NCBI GenBank assembly: GCA_031546985.1
Contig: JAVBJN010000034.1
Location: forward strand, 1-48,544
From: JAVBJN01 sp031546985
GTDB lineage: Bacteria; Bacteroidota; Bacteroidia; Chitinophagales; Chitinophagaceae
Length of the DNA: 48,544 nucleotides
Reading direction: 5' to 3'
Shown here: one piece after another, positions 7,716 to 17,044 of the stretch
Position numbering within the stretch: the stretch's first letter is position 1
Layout: every line of letters begins with the position of its first letter
The notes under the pieces: model-generated
What the model was told of the DNA's origin: nothing
Seen by the model: the letters and a program-made list of their open reading frames with translations, nothing else
The model's database searches: none
Translations under genes and position numbers: made by a program

Positions 7716-10700
7716 ATGGTTGAAACATTTATCAGGAGACCCGTATTGTCTCTTGTCATATCCTTAATGCTCACACTGCTGGGTGTGCTGGCATTGTTTA
7801 CCTTGCCCGTAACCCAGTTTCCCGATATTGTGCCGCCCTCTGTGGTGGTAACCGCCAAGTATACTGGTGCCAACGCCGAGGTATGCGCCAAAGCCGTAGC
7901 CACACCGCTGGAAAGGGCCATCAACGGGGTGCCCGGCATGACCTATATGTCGTCGGTATCGAGTAATAACGGAACCTCGCTTATCCAGGTGTTTTTCGAA
8001 GTAGGTACCGATCCCGATCTGGCGGCTGTAAACGTGCAGAACCGGGTAACCACTGTGCTCGATGAACTGCCCGAAGAAGTAATTAAAGCCGGTGTAACCA
8101 CCGAAAAAGAGGTGAACAGTATGCTGCTGTACCTCAATATTGTAAGCGAAGACGAAGCTGCCGATGAAGAATTTATCTACAACTTTGCCGACATCAACGT
8201 GCTGCAGGAGCTCAAGCGCATTAACGGTGTGGGTTTTGCCGAAATCATGGGCGCAAAGGAATACTCCATGCGCGTGTGGCTCAAACCCGACCGTATGCTG
8301 GCCTATAACATTTCGGCCGATGAAGTGATTGACGCGCTCCGCAAGCAAAACGTAGAAGCGGCGCCGGGCAAAACCGGTGAAAGCTCCGGTAAGCAAGGGC
8401 AGCCACTGCAATATGTATTGCGCTACACCGGTAAATTTTTCCAGCCCGAACAATATGAAAACGTAGTGGTGCGCAACACACCGGATGGTTCGTTGCTGCG
8501 CCTGAAAGATATAGCCGATGTAGAGTTTGGCGCGCTCAGTTATGGTATGGAATCCAAAACAGATGGCCGCCCTTCTGCATCTATCATGCTCAAGCAACGC
8601 CCCGGTTCCAACGCCAGCGATGTAATTAAAAATGTAAAGGAACGCATGGCCGAGCTGAAGGAGAGTTCCTTCCCACCCGGTATGACGTACAACTTTGCCT
8701 ATGATGTATCGCGTTTCCTCGATGCGTCTATCCATGAAGTATTGCGTACGCTTATCGAGGCCTTCCTGCTGGTGTTCCTCGTGGTGTTCATCTTTTTGCA
8801 GGACTTTAGGTCTACGCTTATTCCCGCTCTGGCGGTGCCGGTAGCATTGGTGAGCACGCTGGCCTTTATGCTTATGCTGGGCTTCTCCATTAACCTGCTT
8901 ACGCTCTTTGCATTGGTACTGGCTATTGGTATTGTGGTCGATAATGCCATTGTGGTGGTGGAGGCCGTGCACGTAAAAATGCAGCAGGAACACCTCCCCG
9001 CTATGGAAGCCACTATTGCTGCCATGAAAGAGATCAGTGGCGCTATTATCGCCATTACACTGGTCATGTCGGCCGTGTTTATTCCGGTAGCCTTTCTGTC
9101 GGGCCCGGTAGGGGTTTTTTACCGCCAGTTCTCGCTTACGATGGCTATTTCCATTGTAATCTCAGGTATCAATGCGTTAACCCTTACGCCTGCGCTGTGC
9201 GCCATTATGCTCAAGCACCAGACCCATACGGGCAAAAAGAACTGGTTGCAGCGTTTCTTTAGCGGCTTCAATAAAAAATATGATGCCACGGAAAGGGGGT
9301 ACAAAGGACTTATTACCAAAATTGCAGGCCGCAAAACCATTACCCTGGCTATGCTGGGTGGCTTCTTTATCGCTACCTGGGGTGCAGGCGCTATTCTGCC
9401 GGGTGGGTTTATTCCCACCGAAGACCAGGGTATGATTTATGTAAACGTTACCACGCCTCCGGGATCTACCGTAGAGCGTACCGATAAAGTGATGGATGCG
9501 ATACAGCAGGTAGCGCAAAAAATGCCGGAGGTGGAGAATATTTCTAACCTGGCGGGTTACAGCCTGGTGAGCGAGGTGCCCGGCGCATCTTATGGTATGG
9601 GTATGATTAACCTCAAACCCTGGGATGAACGTAAGGCTACGGTAAACGACATCATTAAACGCCTGCAGGACCAGACCAAACATATTACCGATGCATCTGT
9701 AGAGTTCTTTCCACCGCCAACCGTACCGGGTTTTGGTAACTCCGCAGGTTTTGAAGTGCGCTTGCTGGATAAAACCGGCCGGGGCGATCTGCAACAGACC
9801 GCAGCCGTAGCGCAGAAGTTTATCACGGCTATGAAAGAAACACCGGAGATTGGCAATGCGTTTACCAGCTTCGACCCCAGCTTTCCACAATACCTCATTC
9901 ATATAGACCAGCAAATGGCCGCCAAGAAAGGGGTAAACATCGATAACGCGATGGGCACATTGCAAACGCTGGTGGGTAGCTACTACGCCACCAACTTTAT
10001 CCGCTTTGGGCAAATGTATAAGGTGATGGTCCAAGCCCTGCCGCAGTACCGCGCCAAGCCCGAAGACATCTTGAACCTGTATGTGAAAAACGACCGGGGC
10101 GAGATGGTGCCATACTCCACCTTTATCCGCATGGAAAGGGTATATGGCCCCGAACAATTGACCCGTTACAACATGTATACTTCTGCCATGATCAATGGCG
10201 ATGCGGCCGCCGGGTTCAGTAGCGGACAGGCTATTGAAGCCATTGAGCGGGTAGCGAAAGAAACGCTGCCCCGTGGCTACAGCTACGAATGGTCGGGCAT
10301 GACGCGCGAGCAAATCCTTTCGGGCAACCAGGCTATTTATGTATTTATCCTTTGCCTGGTGTTTGTGTACTTGTTGCTCGCAGCGCAATACGAAAGTTTC
10401 CTGCTGCCATTACCGGTAATCCTGTCGCTGCCTACGGGTATCATGGGGTCTTTCCTCTGCCTCAAATTTGCAGGGCTGGAAAACAATATTTATGCGCAGG
10501 TAGCCCTGGTTATGCTCATCGGGTTACTGGGTAAAAATGCTATCCTCATTGTGGAGTTTGCCATACAGCGCCGTAAAGAAGGGGCTTCTATCCTTACCGC
10601 GGCCAGAGAAGGGGCGGTATCGCGTTTGCGGCCTATCCTTATGACTTCCTTCGCGTTTATCGCAGGGTTGATTCCGCTGTGTATCGCTACCGGCGCGGGT

Positions 10701-10880
10701 GCTATGGGCAACCGTTCTATTGGTACCGCTGCTGCGGGCGGTATGCTTACCGGAACCATCTTTGGGGTTATCCTCATTCCCGGCTTGTATGTGATCTTCG
10801 CCTCCCTGTCCGAAAAGTTGTCGGGGAAACCAAAAGACACCGAACCGGTAAAGGCAGAAGAAGTGGTAAACCTGAATTAG
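7716..10880 (+). CDS. RND efflux permease, HAE1 (AcrB-like) family
   Basis: This 1054-residue pump has the usual length for AcrB-type transporters. It starts METFI-like (MVETFIRRPVLSLVISLMLTL) with TM1, a large periplasmic loop, TM2-6, a second periplasmic loop and TM7-12. Lys940 in LLGKNAILIVEF matches the AcrB proton-relay lysine. In TM4 the usual Asp-Asp pair reads Asp409-Asn410 (VVDNAIVVVEAV), so one of the two relay carboxylates is an amide. It exports hydrophobic or amphiphilic compounds from the periplasm or inner-membrane outer leaflet through the channel encoded next. It is 69 nt downstream of the adaptor and 21 nt upstream of the channel gene. Substrate range is not predictable. Confidence 0.95.
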   Translation: MVETFIRRPVLSLVISLMLTLLGVLALFTLPVTQFPDIVPPSVVVTAKYTGANAEVCAKAVATPLERAINGVPGMTYMSSVSSNNGTSLIQVFFEVGTDPDLAAVNVQNRVTTVLDELPEEVIKAGVTTEKEVNSMLLYLNIVSEDEAADEEFIYNFADINVLQELKRINGVGFAEIMGAKEYSMRVWLKPDRMLAYNISADEVIDALRKQNVEAAPGKTGESSGKQGQPLQYVLRYTGKFFQPEQYENVVVRNTPDGSLLRLKDIADVEFGALSYGMESKTDGRPSASIMLKQRPGSNASDVIKNVKERMAELKESSFPPGMTYNFAYDVSRFLDASIHEVLRTLIEAFLLVFLVVFIFLQDFRSTLIPALAVPVALVSTLAFMLMLGFSINLLTLFALVLAIGIVVDNAIVVVEAVHVKMQQEHLPAMEATIAAMKEISGAIIAITLVMSAVFIPVAFLSGPVGVFYRQFSLTMAISIVISGINALTLTPALCAIMLKHQTHTGKKNWLQRFFSGFNKKYDATERGYKGLITKIAGRKTITLAMLGGFFIATWGAGAILPGGFIPTEDQGMIYVNVTTPPGSTVERTDKVMDAIQQVAQKMPEVENISNLAGYSLVSEVPGASYGMGMINLKPWDERKATVNDIIKRLQDQTKHITDASVEFFPPPTVPGFGNSAGFEVRLLDKTGRGDLQQTAAVAQKFITAMKETPEIGNAFTSFDPSFPQYLIHIDQQMAAKKGVNIDNAMGTLQTLVGSYYATNFIRFGQMYKVMVQALPQYRAKPEDILNLYVKNDRGEMVPYSTFIRMERVYGPEQLTRYNMYTSAMINGDAAAGFSSGQAIEAIERVAKETLPRGYSYEWSGMTREQILSGNQAIYVFILCLVFVYLLLAAQYESFLLPLPVILSLPTGIMGSFLCLKFAGLENNIYAQVALVMLIGLLGKNAILIVEFAIQRRKEGASILTAAREGAVSRLRPILMTSFAFIAGLIPLCIATGAGAMGNRSIGTAAAGGMLTGTIFGVILIPGLYVIFASLSEKLSGKPKDTEPVKAEEVVNLN

Positions 10881-10901
10881 TAACGAAGTAAACAGAATAA
10901 C

Positions 10902-12356
10902 ATGTTGAGCAATAATAAATGGAGAACCGCTACTGCCGCACTGGTATTGCCTTTGATGGTGATGCAGGGTTGTAAGGTCATGGAAGCGCCTCCGGCCAAA
11001 ACGTTGGCGGTGCCTGCTGTTTTTTCGGAATCTGCTACAGATACGATGAACCTGGGTAAGCTGGCGCGCACCGAATTTTTTAAAGACGAAGTATTACGGT
11101 CGCTGATCGATACCGCTATTCAAAGCAATCCCGATCTCATGATCGCGATAGAGCGCATCAACATAGCGCAGGCGTATTACAAAATTCAGAAAGGATCTTT
11201 ATACCCTACATTGAGTGTAGGTGCATCGGCCGGGGTGGAGAAGTATGGCGATTATACATTGAATGGGGTGGGCAACTACGATACCAACCTGTCGCCCAAT
11301 ATCAGCAAAGACCAACGTATTCCAACGCCTACACCGGAGTTTTTGATAGGGTTGCGCAGCACCTGGGAAATCGATATCTGGGGCAAACTGCGCAATAAGA
11401 AACGTGCAGCCTACCGGCGTATGCTGGCGACCGAAAAAGGCCGTCAGGCGGTGGTTACAGCTTTAACGGCGCAGGTAGCTACGCAATATTATACGATACT
11501 GGCACTGGATAATGAACTGGAAATCCTGCAACGCAACGTGCTGCTGCAGGAAAACGCGACCGAACTGGTGCGTGTACTTACAGAAGGTGGCCGCGCTACA
11601 ACCCTGGCAGTGCAGCAGTTTGAAGCGCAATTGCTCAATACCAAAGCTGCCATCCAGAAGGTGAAACGGGGATTGGTTTCTTCGCAAAATGCATTGAATG
11701 TATTGCTGGGCCGTTTCCCGGAAACCATTAGCCGTGGGCCCAACCTAATGGCGCAGGCTATGCCTGCAACCGTGCAGTCTGGTATTCCTGCCGATTGGTT
11801 GCACCACCGCCCGGATGTGGCGGAAGCCGCTTTGCAGATGGAAGCCGCTGGTTTTGATATGAAATCGGCAAGGGCGGCTTTTTATCCTTCGTTAACCATT
11901 AATCCTTTTATGGGGTTAAACGCTTTCAAAGGCAATTTGCTGTTTACCGCCGCATCGATGGCTTATGGTGTAGTGGGCGGCTTATCGGCCCCGTTATTCC
12001 AGCAAAACCAGATCCGTGGGGCGTATAAAATGACCATTGCAGAGCGTGAGCAGACCTTTCAGGTGTACCGCAAAACCGTATTGCAGGGTTTTTCTGAAGT
12101 GCAATCCGGGTTGGAAAACCTGGAACTGATGCAGCAGCAATTTAACCTTAAACAGCAGGAAGTAGCGGTATTGCAACAGGCGGTAAAAACATCGGGAGAC
12201 TTATTCCTGGCGGGTTATGCTTCTTACCTGGAGGTGATAACGGCTCAAAGAAATGTATTGGATGCCGAGCTGGCGCTGACCCAAACCCAGCAGGAGCGTT
12301 TTCATACTTTAATAGAACTCTATCGTGCGTTGGGAGGCGGTTGGTCTGGGGACTAA
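10902..12356 (+). CDS. Outer-membrane efflux channel lipoprotein (TolC/OprM/NodT family)
   Basis: This 484-residue protein has a lipoprotein signal peptide (lipobox VMQGC, near residue 24) and two repeated outer-membrane-efflux-protein halves. Typical motifs include LIDTAIQSNPDLMIAIERI in the first half, STWEIDIWGKLRNKKRAA (the family DxWGK motif), IPADWLHHRPDVAEAALQM and SARAAFYPSLTI in the second. It forms a trimeric outer-membrane barrel with a periplasmic alpha-tunnel that docks onto the adaptor. It is the last gene of the tripartite operon and is followed by an intrinsic terminator. Confidence 0.93.
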   Translation: MLSNNKWRTATAALVLPLMVMQGCKVMEAPPAKTLAVPAVFSESATDTMNLGKLARTEFFKDEVLRSLIDTAIQSNPDLMIAIERINIAQAYYKIQKGSLYPTLSVGASAGVEKYGDYTLNGVGNYDTNLSPNISKDQRIPTPTPEFLIGLRSTWEIDIWGKLRNKKRAAYRRMLATEKGRQAVVTALTAQVATQYYTILALDNELEILQRNVLLQENATELVRVLTEGGRATTLAVQQFEAQLLNTKAAIQKVKRGLVSSQNALNVLLGRFPETISRGPNLMAQAMPATVQSGIPADWLHHRPDVAEAALQMEAAGFDMKSARAAFYPSLTINPFMGLNAFKGNLLFTAASMAYGVVGGLSAPLFQQNQIRGAYKMTIAEREQTFQVYRKTVLQGFSEVQSGLENLELMQQQFNLKQQEVAVLQQAVKTSGDLFLAGYASYLEVITAQRNVLDAELALTQTQQERFHTLIELYRALGGGWSGD

Positions 12357-12382
12357 CCGCAGTGTGTAAAAACAAGGGTGTT

Positions 12383-12418
12383 TGCGCCTTCCTGTTATGG
12401 GGAGGCGCATTCTTTTTT
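12383..12418 (+). terminator. Intrinsic terminator after the efflux operon
   Basis: TGCGCCTTCC (12383-12392) pairs with GGGAGGCGCA (12400-12409, one G-U pair), followed by TTCTTTTTT. It lies 27 nt after the channel gene stop. Confidence 0.75.
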
Positions 12419-12465
12419 AGGTCTGGGACAGATGGGTTTGTCGGGAATTTATTTTAACTTAAAGA

Positions 12466-13665
12466 ATGGACCTGAAATCCGGATATCCTTACTGGCTTAT
12501 ACGCAACGGACTGCCGTACAATTATCCCAAACTGGAAAATGACCTTAAAGCGGACATTGTAATCCTGGGTGGCGGTATTTCCGGTGCTTTGGTGGCGCAT
12601 GAACTGATAGCATCGGGTTATGAAGTAGCTATACTCGATGGTCGCACGATTGGTTTGGGCAGCACTTGTGCCAGCACGGCTTTGCTGCAATACCAGATCG
12701 ATATGCCGCTGGTAAAACTATCGGAAAAGATAGGCATAGGCCCGGCTGCTATGGCGTACCTGCAATGCGCGGCAGCTGTAGATAAGCTGGCGCAGATTGC
12801 AAAAAAAATCGGTTATAAAGATTTTGAACGCAAGCCCACGTTGTTTTACGCTTCGTATAAAAAAGATGCCGTGCTGATCGAAAATGAATACAAGTTGCAC
12901 CAACAACTAGGTTTAAACGTTGCTTACCTGGATGCAGCTGCTGTGCATAATTCATTTGGCTTTGATGCAGCCAATGCGCTGTACAGCCAGCACAGCGCGC
13001 AGATCGATGCATACAGTTTTACCCATGCTTTATTGCAATACAATATCAAAAAAGGGTTAAAGGTGTACGACCGGTCCGAAGCGGTGGGTATTGATCACCG
13101 GAAGAATGGGGTAGCGCTTACTTTGCCCAACGGCAGTAAGGTAAAATGCCGGAAACTGGTATACGCCACCGGTTACGAAGTGGTTAAATACATCGATAAA
13201 AAGATTGTAGACCTGCATTCGACCTATGCGGTGATCAGCGAACAGTCAGAAGGCCGGACGTTCTGGAAAGACGATTGCCTGATTTGGGAAACCAAAGACC
13301 CTTACCTGTACATGCGCACCACATCCGACGGGCGCATACTGGTGGGTGGGCGCGATGAACCTTTCTTTAACCCGGGCAGGAGAGACAAACTTATTAGCAG
13401 CAAGGCCAGGCAACTGGTGGCTGATTTTAAGAAACTTTTTCCCGATCAAGACTTTGAGCCAGAATTCCGATGGACGGGCACTTTTGGCACCACCAAAGAT
13501 GGGTTGCCTTATATCGGATCGTATAAACCATTGCCCAACGCTTTGTTTGCATTGGGGTTTGGTGGCAATGGCATTACCTTTAGCGCTATTGCCGCAGAAC
13601 TGATTGCAGATGAACTGGCAGGCCGGAAGAATGAAACCGCGGCTTTGTATACCTTTGAGCGGTAA
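12466..13665 (+). CDS. FAD-dependent oxidoreductase of the DAO (glycine/D-amino-acid oxidase) family
   Basis: This 399-residue protein has an N-terminal Rossmann dinucleotide-binding motif (VILGGGISG, Gly35-Gly40, with the acidic residue after the second strand in VAILDG). A signature segment SACASTALLQYQID-like (here GSTCASTALLQYQID) follows, and the C-terminal FAD-binding closing motif is GLPYIGSYKPLPNALFALGFGGNG. Family members oxidise amines or amino acids with FAD. The exact substrate is not readable here. No signal peptide is seen. It has its own upstream gap after a terminator, so it is probably a separate transcription unit with the small exported protein 31 nt downstream. Confidence 0.85.
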   Translation: MDLKSGYPYWLIRNGLPYNYPKLENDLKADIVILGGGISGALVAHELIASGYEVAILDGRTIGLGSTCASTALLQYQIDMPLVKLSEKIGIGPAAMAYLQCAAAVDKLAQIAKKIGYKDFERKPTLFYASYKKDAVLIENEYKLHQQLGLNVAYLDAAAVHNSFGFDAANALYSQHSAQIDAYSFTHALLQYNIKKGLKVYDRSEAVGIDHRKNGVALTLPNGSKVKCRKLVYATGYEVVKYIDKKIVDLHSTYAVISEQSEGRTFWKDDCLIWETKDPYLYMRTTSDGRILVGGRDEPFFNPGRRDKLISSKARQLVADFKKLFPDQDFEPEFRWTGTFGTTKDGLPYIGSYKPLPNALFALGFGGNGITFSAIAAELIADELAGRKNETAALYTFER

Positions 13666-13696
13666 ACCTTTTGTGGCTGCTTACCGCATATGGGTT

Positions 13697-14008
13697 ATGT
13701 ACAGATTACTGTTTATACTATTTTCATTTGTGATGCTGCCGCAAGCGCAGGCTCAGGTAGGGTTGCATAACATGCCACGGCAACTCAATGCTACGCAGGC
13801 AGTAAAGCCATCCGTTCCGCAAGCGTCATTGGTACAACCATCTGTAGTGGCTATTCCTGCCAATTATTACACCCAACACCTTAGCTTTTTTTGCCGCCAG
13901 GAGCGGATCATCGAAAAGTATGCCTTGCCGTTAAAAATAAGAGCGGGCAGCCTCGACGATTGCAACCGCCTGGAGCAGAAACCGGGCAGTTACATGACTA
14001 AGCCTTGA
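13697..14008 (+). CDS. Small exported protein of unknown function
   Basis: This 103-residue protein begins with a clear signal peptide (MYRLLFILFSFVMLPQAQAQ; likely cleavage after the second AQA). The mature part is about 84 residues, has two cysteines (FFCRQE, DDCNRL) that could form a disulfide, and ends with a conserved-looking EKYALPLKIRAGSLDDCNRLE stretch. I do not recognise the family. An in-frame upstream ATG at 13604 overlaps the preceding gene and would bury the signal peptide, so it was rejected. Its stop is 2 nt from the stop of the convergent hydrolase gene. Confidence 0.65.
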   Translation: MYRLLFILFSFVMLPQAQAQVGLHNMPRQLNATQAVKPSVPQASLVQPSVVAIPANYYTQHLSFFCRQERIIEKYALPLKIRAGSLDDCNRLEQKPGSYMTKP

Positions 14009-14010
14009 TT

Positions 14011-15036
14011 TTATTGGATATGCGTTTGTATGAATTGTACAGACCGGTCCAGCGCTGTTCTTCCCGCTTCGAGGTCGAGGTCGAACTGGTATTCGTGCGG
14101 CAATTTGGGTAAGTAGGCTTCCGGAAAAAACAGGCTGTCTACTGAAACCTGTTTGCCGGATAAAACTTTAGACAGTTCGTAAGAATGCTGGCGCAGCGGA
14201 TCATCATTACCCACCGATATAAAAGTGGCCGGAAAATGTTCATCGGCATAATGCACCACCGATAACCGGGCAAAGCTGGTATCGTTCATAAAATCTTTGG
14301 TACCGCTGTACGACCACAACACCGTATTCAGGAAATTGGCCATAGGGCCTTTTACATCTACCAATCCCGCGTCATAAGCGCCGCAATATAAAATAGCGCC
14401 ACGCAGTGCAGCCGCATCGATGGCTGGTATTATGTTCATTTGCCGGGCAAAATCAGGTGAGGTGATCAGATTGGCCAGTTGTGCCGCTAATTGTGCGCCG
14501 CCGGAATCTCCCGCCAGGAATAATAAATCTGTATTGGCATGCAGCGTATGGGCATTCTGGCGGATATAAGCCAGCGCCTGGTTCGATTGTACCACAGGAG
14601 TAGGGTATTTTTTACCCGGTGCCAGTGAATAATCGATGGCAATGACCGTGAAGCCTTTACTGCTCAGTATTTTACAATAATTGGCTACATCGTTTTTACT
14701 ACCTGCAATCCAGGCACCGCCGTGAATCCATACAATAGTGGGCAGCACGCTATCGGTAGCAGCAATAGCAGATGGATAGTACACATCCAGCAGCGCGTCT
14801 TTATCGCCAGGGGCATAGGGTAGGTTCAATTGTGCCGTAATGCCCGGAGGGACGTGTTTTTCTAATGCCTGGTTGGTTATTTTACCACCTTTGTTAAACA
14901 TATACCGGATAATCATGGCTTTGGGCCAGGGACTAACCCGGAACGCAATTAACACCGCGGCAATTAAGAGTACCAGAAAGCCCAATATCCTGAAAATGGA
15001 ACGTTGCAAAGGGCGGCCAACGGGCGAAGCTGTCAT
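14011..15036 (-). CDS. Alpha/beta hydrolase (HSL/BD-FAE-type esterase), membrane anchored
   Basis: This 341-residue protein has an N-terminal hydrophobic helix (about residues 13-33) that anchors or exports it. The catalytic domain shows the oxyanion-hole motif HGGAW near residue 105 (IVWIHGGAWIAGS), the nucleophile elbow GDSGG near residue 175, an Asp candidate in VGNDDPLRQ, and a late His in LPHEYQF. All are expected for hormone-sensitive-lipase-like carboxylesterases. It probably hydrolyses ester bonds of small acyl or acetyl substrates at the cell envelope. The gene is convergent with the preceding exported-protein gene and divergent from the PepSY gene, and stands alone. Confidence 0.85.
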   Translation of the reverse strand: MTASPVGRPLQRSIFRILGFLVLLIAAVLIAFRVSPWPKAMIIRYMFNKGGKITNQALEKHVPPGITAQLNLPYAPGDKDALLDVYYPSAIAATDSVLPTIVWIHGGAWIAGSKNDVANYCKILSSKGFTVIAIDYSLAPGKKYPTPVVQSNQALAYIRQNAHTLHANTDLLFLAGDSGGAQLAAQLANLITSPDFARQMNIIPAIDAAALRGAILYCGAYDAGLVDVKGPMANFLNTVLWSYSGTKDFMNDTSFARLSVVHYADEHFPATFISVGNDDPLRQHSYELSKVLSGKQVSVDSLFFPEAYLPKLPHEYQFDLDLEAGRTALDRSVQFIQTHIQ

Positions 15037-15311
15037 AATGGTTGGTGGTTTAATGGGTTATAGTCGCTATAAACTACAATGTTTCTGCAATATAAGCCAT
15101 GTTGTACTGGCTTGGCTACCTGGTGGGTACTTCATTTTTTACGGATGTTGCACAATAAATTCCCGATTTTGAACAGGATTGGTGGCCGCTTGTCGGATTT
15201 TTGCACGTCCGGTAACATGAATAAATGGTTAACGCTTCCCATTAGCGATCATGTGGCGGTGGGGTTGCTGTAATTTGCAGCCTTTTGCTGGCCGGGAAAA
15301 GTGCGATATAC

Positions 15312-16523
15312 ATGTCTTTAAAAAAACTGATCGGAACCATACATCTTTGGCTGGGCCTGGCCTCGGGTCTTGTTGTGCTCATTATTGGCCTTACGGGTTG
15401 TTTATACGCGTTTATCGATGAAATTCGTCCGGTGGTGTACCACCAAAGGATGTTTGTAACCGTGCCCGAGAATGCCGTAATGCTGCCCATACAGGAGTTA
15501 AAGGCCAAAGCCCAGATCGCATTGGGTGAAAAATACCAGATCCAGAATGCTGAGGTTTCGCGTGAAAAAGATCGCTCCGTATATTTCCGCTCCCGCAAAA
15601 TCAATAAAAAGGCGCTGCTGTATACCAATTATATGGAATACTATTACCGGGTGTACATCAATCCTTATACGGGAGCTGTTTTGAAAGTTGAAAACACCAA
15701 ATGGGAGTTTTTTAACCTGGTGATGATGACGCATATCAGCCTGCTGCTGGGGCATGACCTGGGTGGCAGGATCATTGGCTGGAGCGTGGCGGCTTTTGTA
15801 TTGCTGCTGCTCTCTGGTATCGTACTTTGGTGGCCCAAAAACAAAGCAGCAGCCAAACAGCGTTTCTGGTTTAAATGGAAAGATACCACCAAGTGGAAAC
15901 GGAAGAATTATGACCTGCATAATATTCCGGGATTTTACGCCATGCTGCTGGCTTTAATGATTTCGCTCACAGGGCTGGTATGGGCTTTTGATTGGTTTAA
16001 TGATTCGGTACAGTGGGTGGCCAACGGTGGCCGCACTATTGCCAAAGCCAAGCCTGTATTGTCCGACAGTACCTGGACGGGCCTTGCTCCTGCCGATCAG
16101 ATGTTGCACACTTCCATGCAAAAGACAACCGACTACAATACTTTTTTTATATCCTTCCCCAAAGAGAAGAAAGAGGCGGTATCTATCACCGCCCGTAATG
16201 ATGATAAGCCCCGTTATAAAAGTGTACGCTACCAGTTCGATCAGGGAACAGGAGCCTTACTGGCTACACAACCCTTTGCAGATATGAACAACGGGGAGAA
16301 GATACGGGCCATGAATTACGATATTCATGTGGGCAGTGTATTGGGGCTTCCATGCAAAATACTGGCCTTTTTCGTTGCTTTAATTGCCGCTTCATTGCCC
16401 GTAACGGGATTTATGGTTTGGTGGGGCAAGCAAAAGAAAGGCAAGCAACCCGCTAAGGGCAAATCCCAATCTGCTACATCCCGACTTTTGGTGCGCAAGC
16501 AGGTAGTATTGGAGAAAGTGTAG
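15312..16523 (+). CDS. PepSY-associated TM-helix protein (PiuB/YcjX-type iron-uptake family)
   Basis: This 403-residue protein has four membrane helices (about residues 13-35, 153-175, 205-226 and 355-380) and PepSY-like periplasmic segments between them. The conserved features are an N-terminal IHLWLGLASG helix, THISLLLG in the second helix region, YDLHNIPGFYA and YDIHVGSVLG. The paired histidines are those thought to bind haem or take part in electron transfer in this family. Members are commonly found with TonB-dependent siderophore receptors and act in periplasmic ferric-siderophore reduction. No receptor is in this window. The ATG at 15312 is favoured because the upstream in-frame ATG at 15285 adds nine residues without similarity. 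Confidence 0.85.
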   Translation: MSLKKLIGTIHLWLGLASGLVVLIIGLTGCLYAFIDEIRPVVYHQRMFVTVPENAVMLPIQELKAKAQIALGEKYQIQNAEVSREKDRSVYFRSRKINKKALLYTNYMEYYYRVYINPYTGAVLKVENTKWEFFNLVMMTHISLLLGHDLGGRIIGWSVAAFVLLLLSGIVLWWPKNKAAAKQRFWFKWKDTTKWKRKNYDLHNIPGFYAMLLALMISLTGLVWAFDWFNDSVQWVANGGRTIAKAKPVLSDSTWTGLAPADQMLHTSMQKTTDYNTFFISFPKEKKEAVSITARNDDKPRYKSVRYQFDQGTGALLATQPFADMNNGEKIRAMNYDIHVGSVLGLPCKILAFFVALIAASLPVTGFMVWWGKQKKGKQPAKGKSQSATSRLLVRKQVVLEKV

Positions 16524-16530
16524 ATATGTA

Positions 16531-16945
16531 TCGCGAGGATTATCTCCCGCAGATTGAGCAACCGCAGATTTACGTAGATTTTTTCTTCGCGAAGGACTCT
16601 GCGCGATCTGCGTGGTTTTTGATCAGCGCGATCTGCGAGAACCGAATCGCGGGTATTATTTCCCGCAGATGTCGCAGATAGAACTGCACCGCAGATTTAC
16701 GCAGATTTTTTCTTCGCGAGGTATCAGTGCGATCTGTGTGGTTTTTGATCAGTGCGATCTGCGAGAACCGAATCGCGGTATTATTTCCCGCAGATGTCGC
16801 AGATAGGACTGTAACCGCAGATTTTTTCTTCGTGAAGGACTCTGCGTGATCTGTGTGGTTTTTGATCAGTGCGATCTGCGAGAATCGAATCGCGGGTATT
16901 ATTTCCCGCAGATGTCGCAGATAGAACTGCAACCGCAGATCCAAA
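16531..16945. repeat. Tandem repeat block, about 3.3 units of 118-127 bp
   Basis: Units starting with CCGCAGAT begin at 16562, 16689, 16815 and 16933 (the last one truncated), with a partial unit before the first. Each unit contains CTTCGCGA or CTTCGTGA, GATCTGCG or GATCTGTG, TTTTTGATCA and a terminal TTTCCCGCAGATGTCGCAGA. The copies differ by point changes and one 9-nt deletion. GCAGAT/ATCTGC pairs occur in both orientations, so the units can fold into extended hairpins. Open frames across it are by-products of the repetition. Confidence 0.85.
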
Positions 16946-16950
16946 GGAAT

Positions 16951-17004
16951 AGACCTGTCAGGACCTCCGGACCCCGTAGTGACGGGACAAGCGCTGACAG
17001 GTCT
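16951..17004. repeat. 54-bp inverted repeat (REP-like hairpin)
   Basis: AGACCTGTCAG (16951-16961) pairs perfectly with CTGACAGGTCT (16994-17004). The inner part has a second stem CCCGT/ACGGG. It lies between the tandem repeats and the end of the injection-system operon, and could terminate that leftward operon. The style resembles dispersed palindromic intergenic repeats in Bacteroidota. Confidence 0.65.
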
Positions 17005-17044
17005 GGACTCATATCAGCGATCAGACATCAAAAAATCAGACATC

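Noticed and set aside
7764..10388. Two long minus-strand frames (about 400 codons each) opposite the RND permease
   Set aside because: They are antisense shadows of a strongly conserved transporter gene, rich in His and Gln, with no domain.
16570..16944. 124-residue minus-strand frame with repeated peptide units
   Set aside because: It is produced by the tandem DNA repeats. The peptide repeats mirror the nucleotide units and there is no start context or homology.
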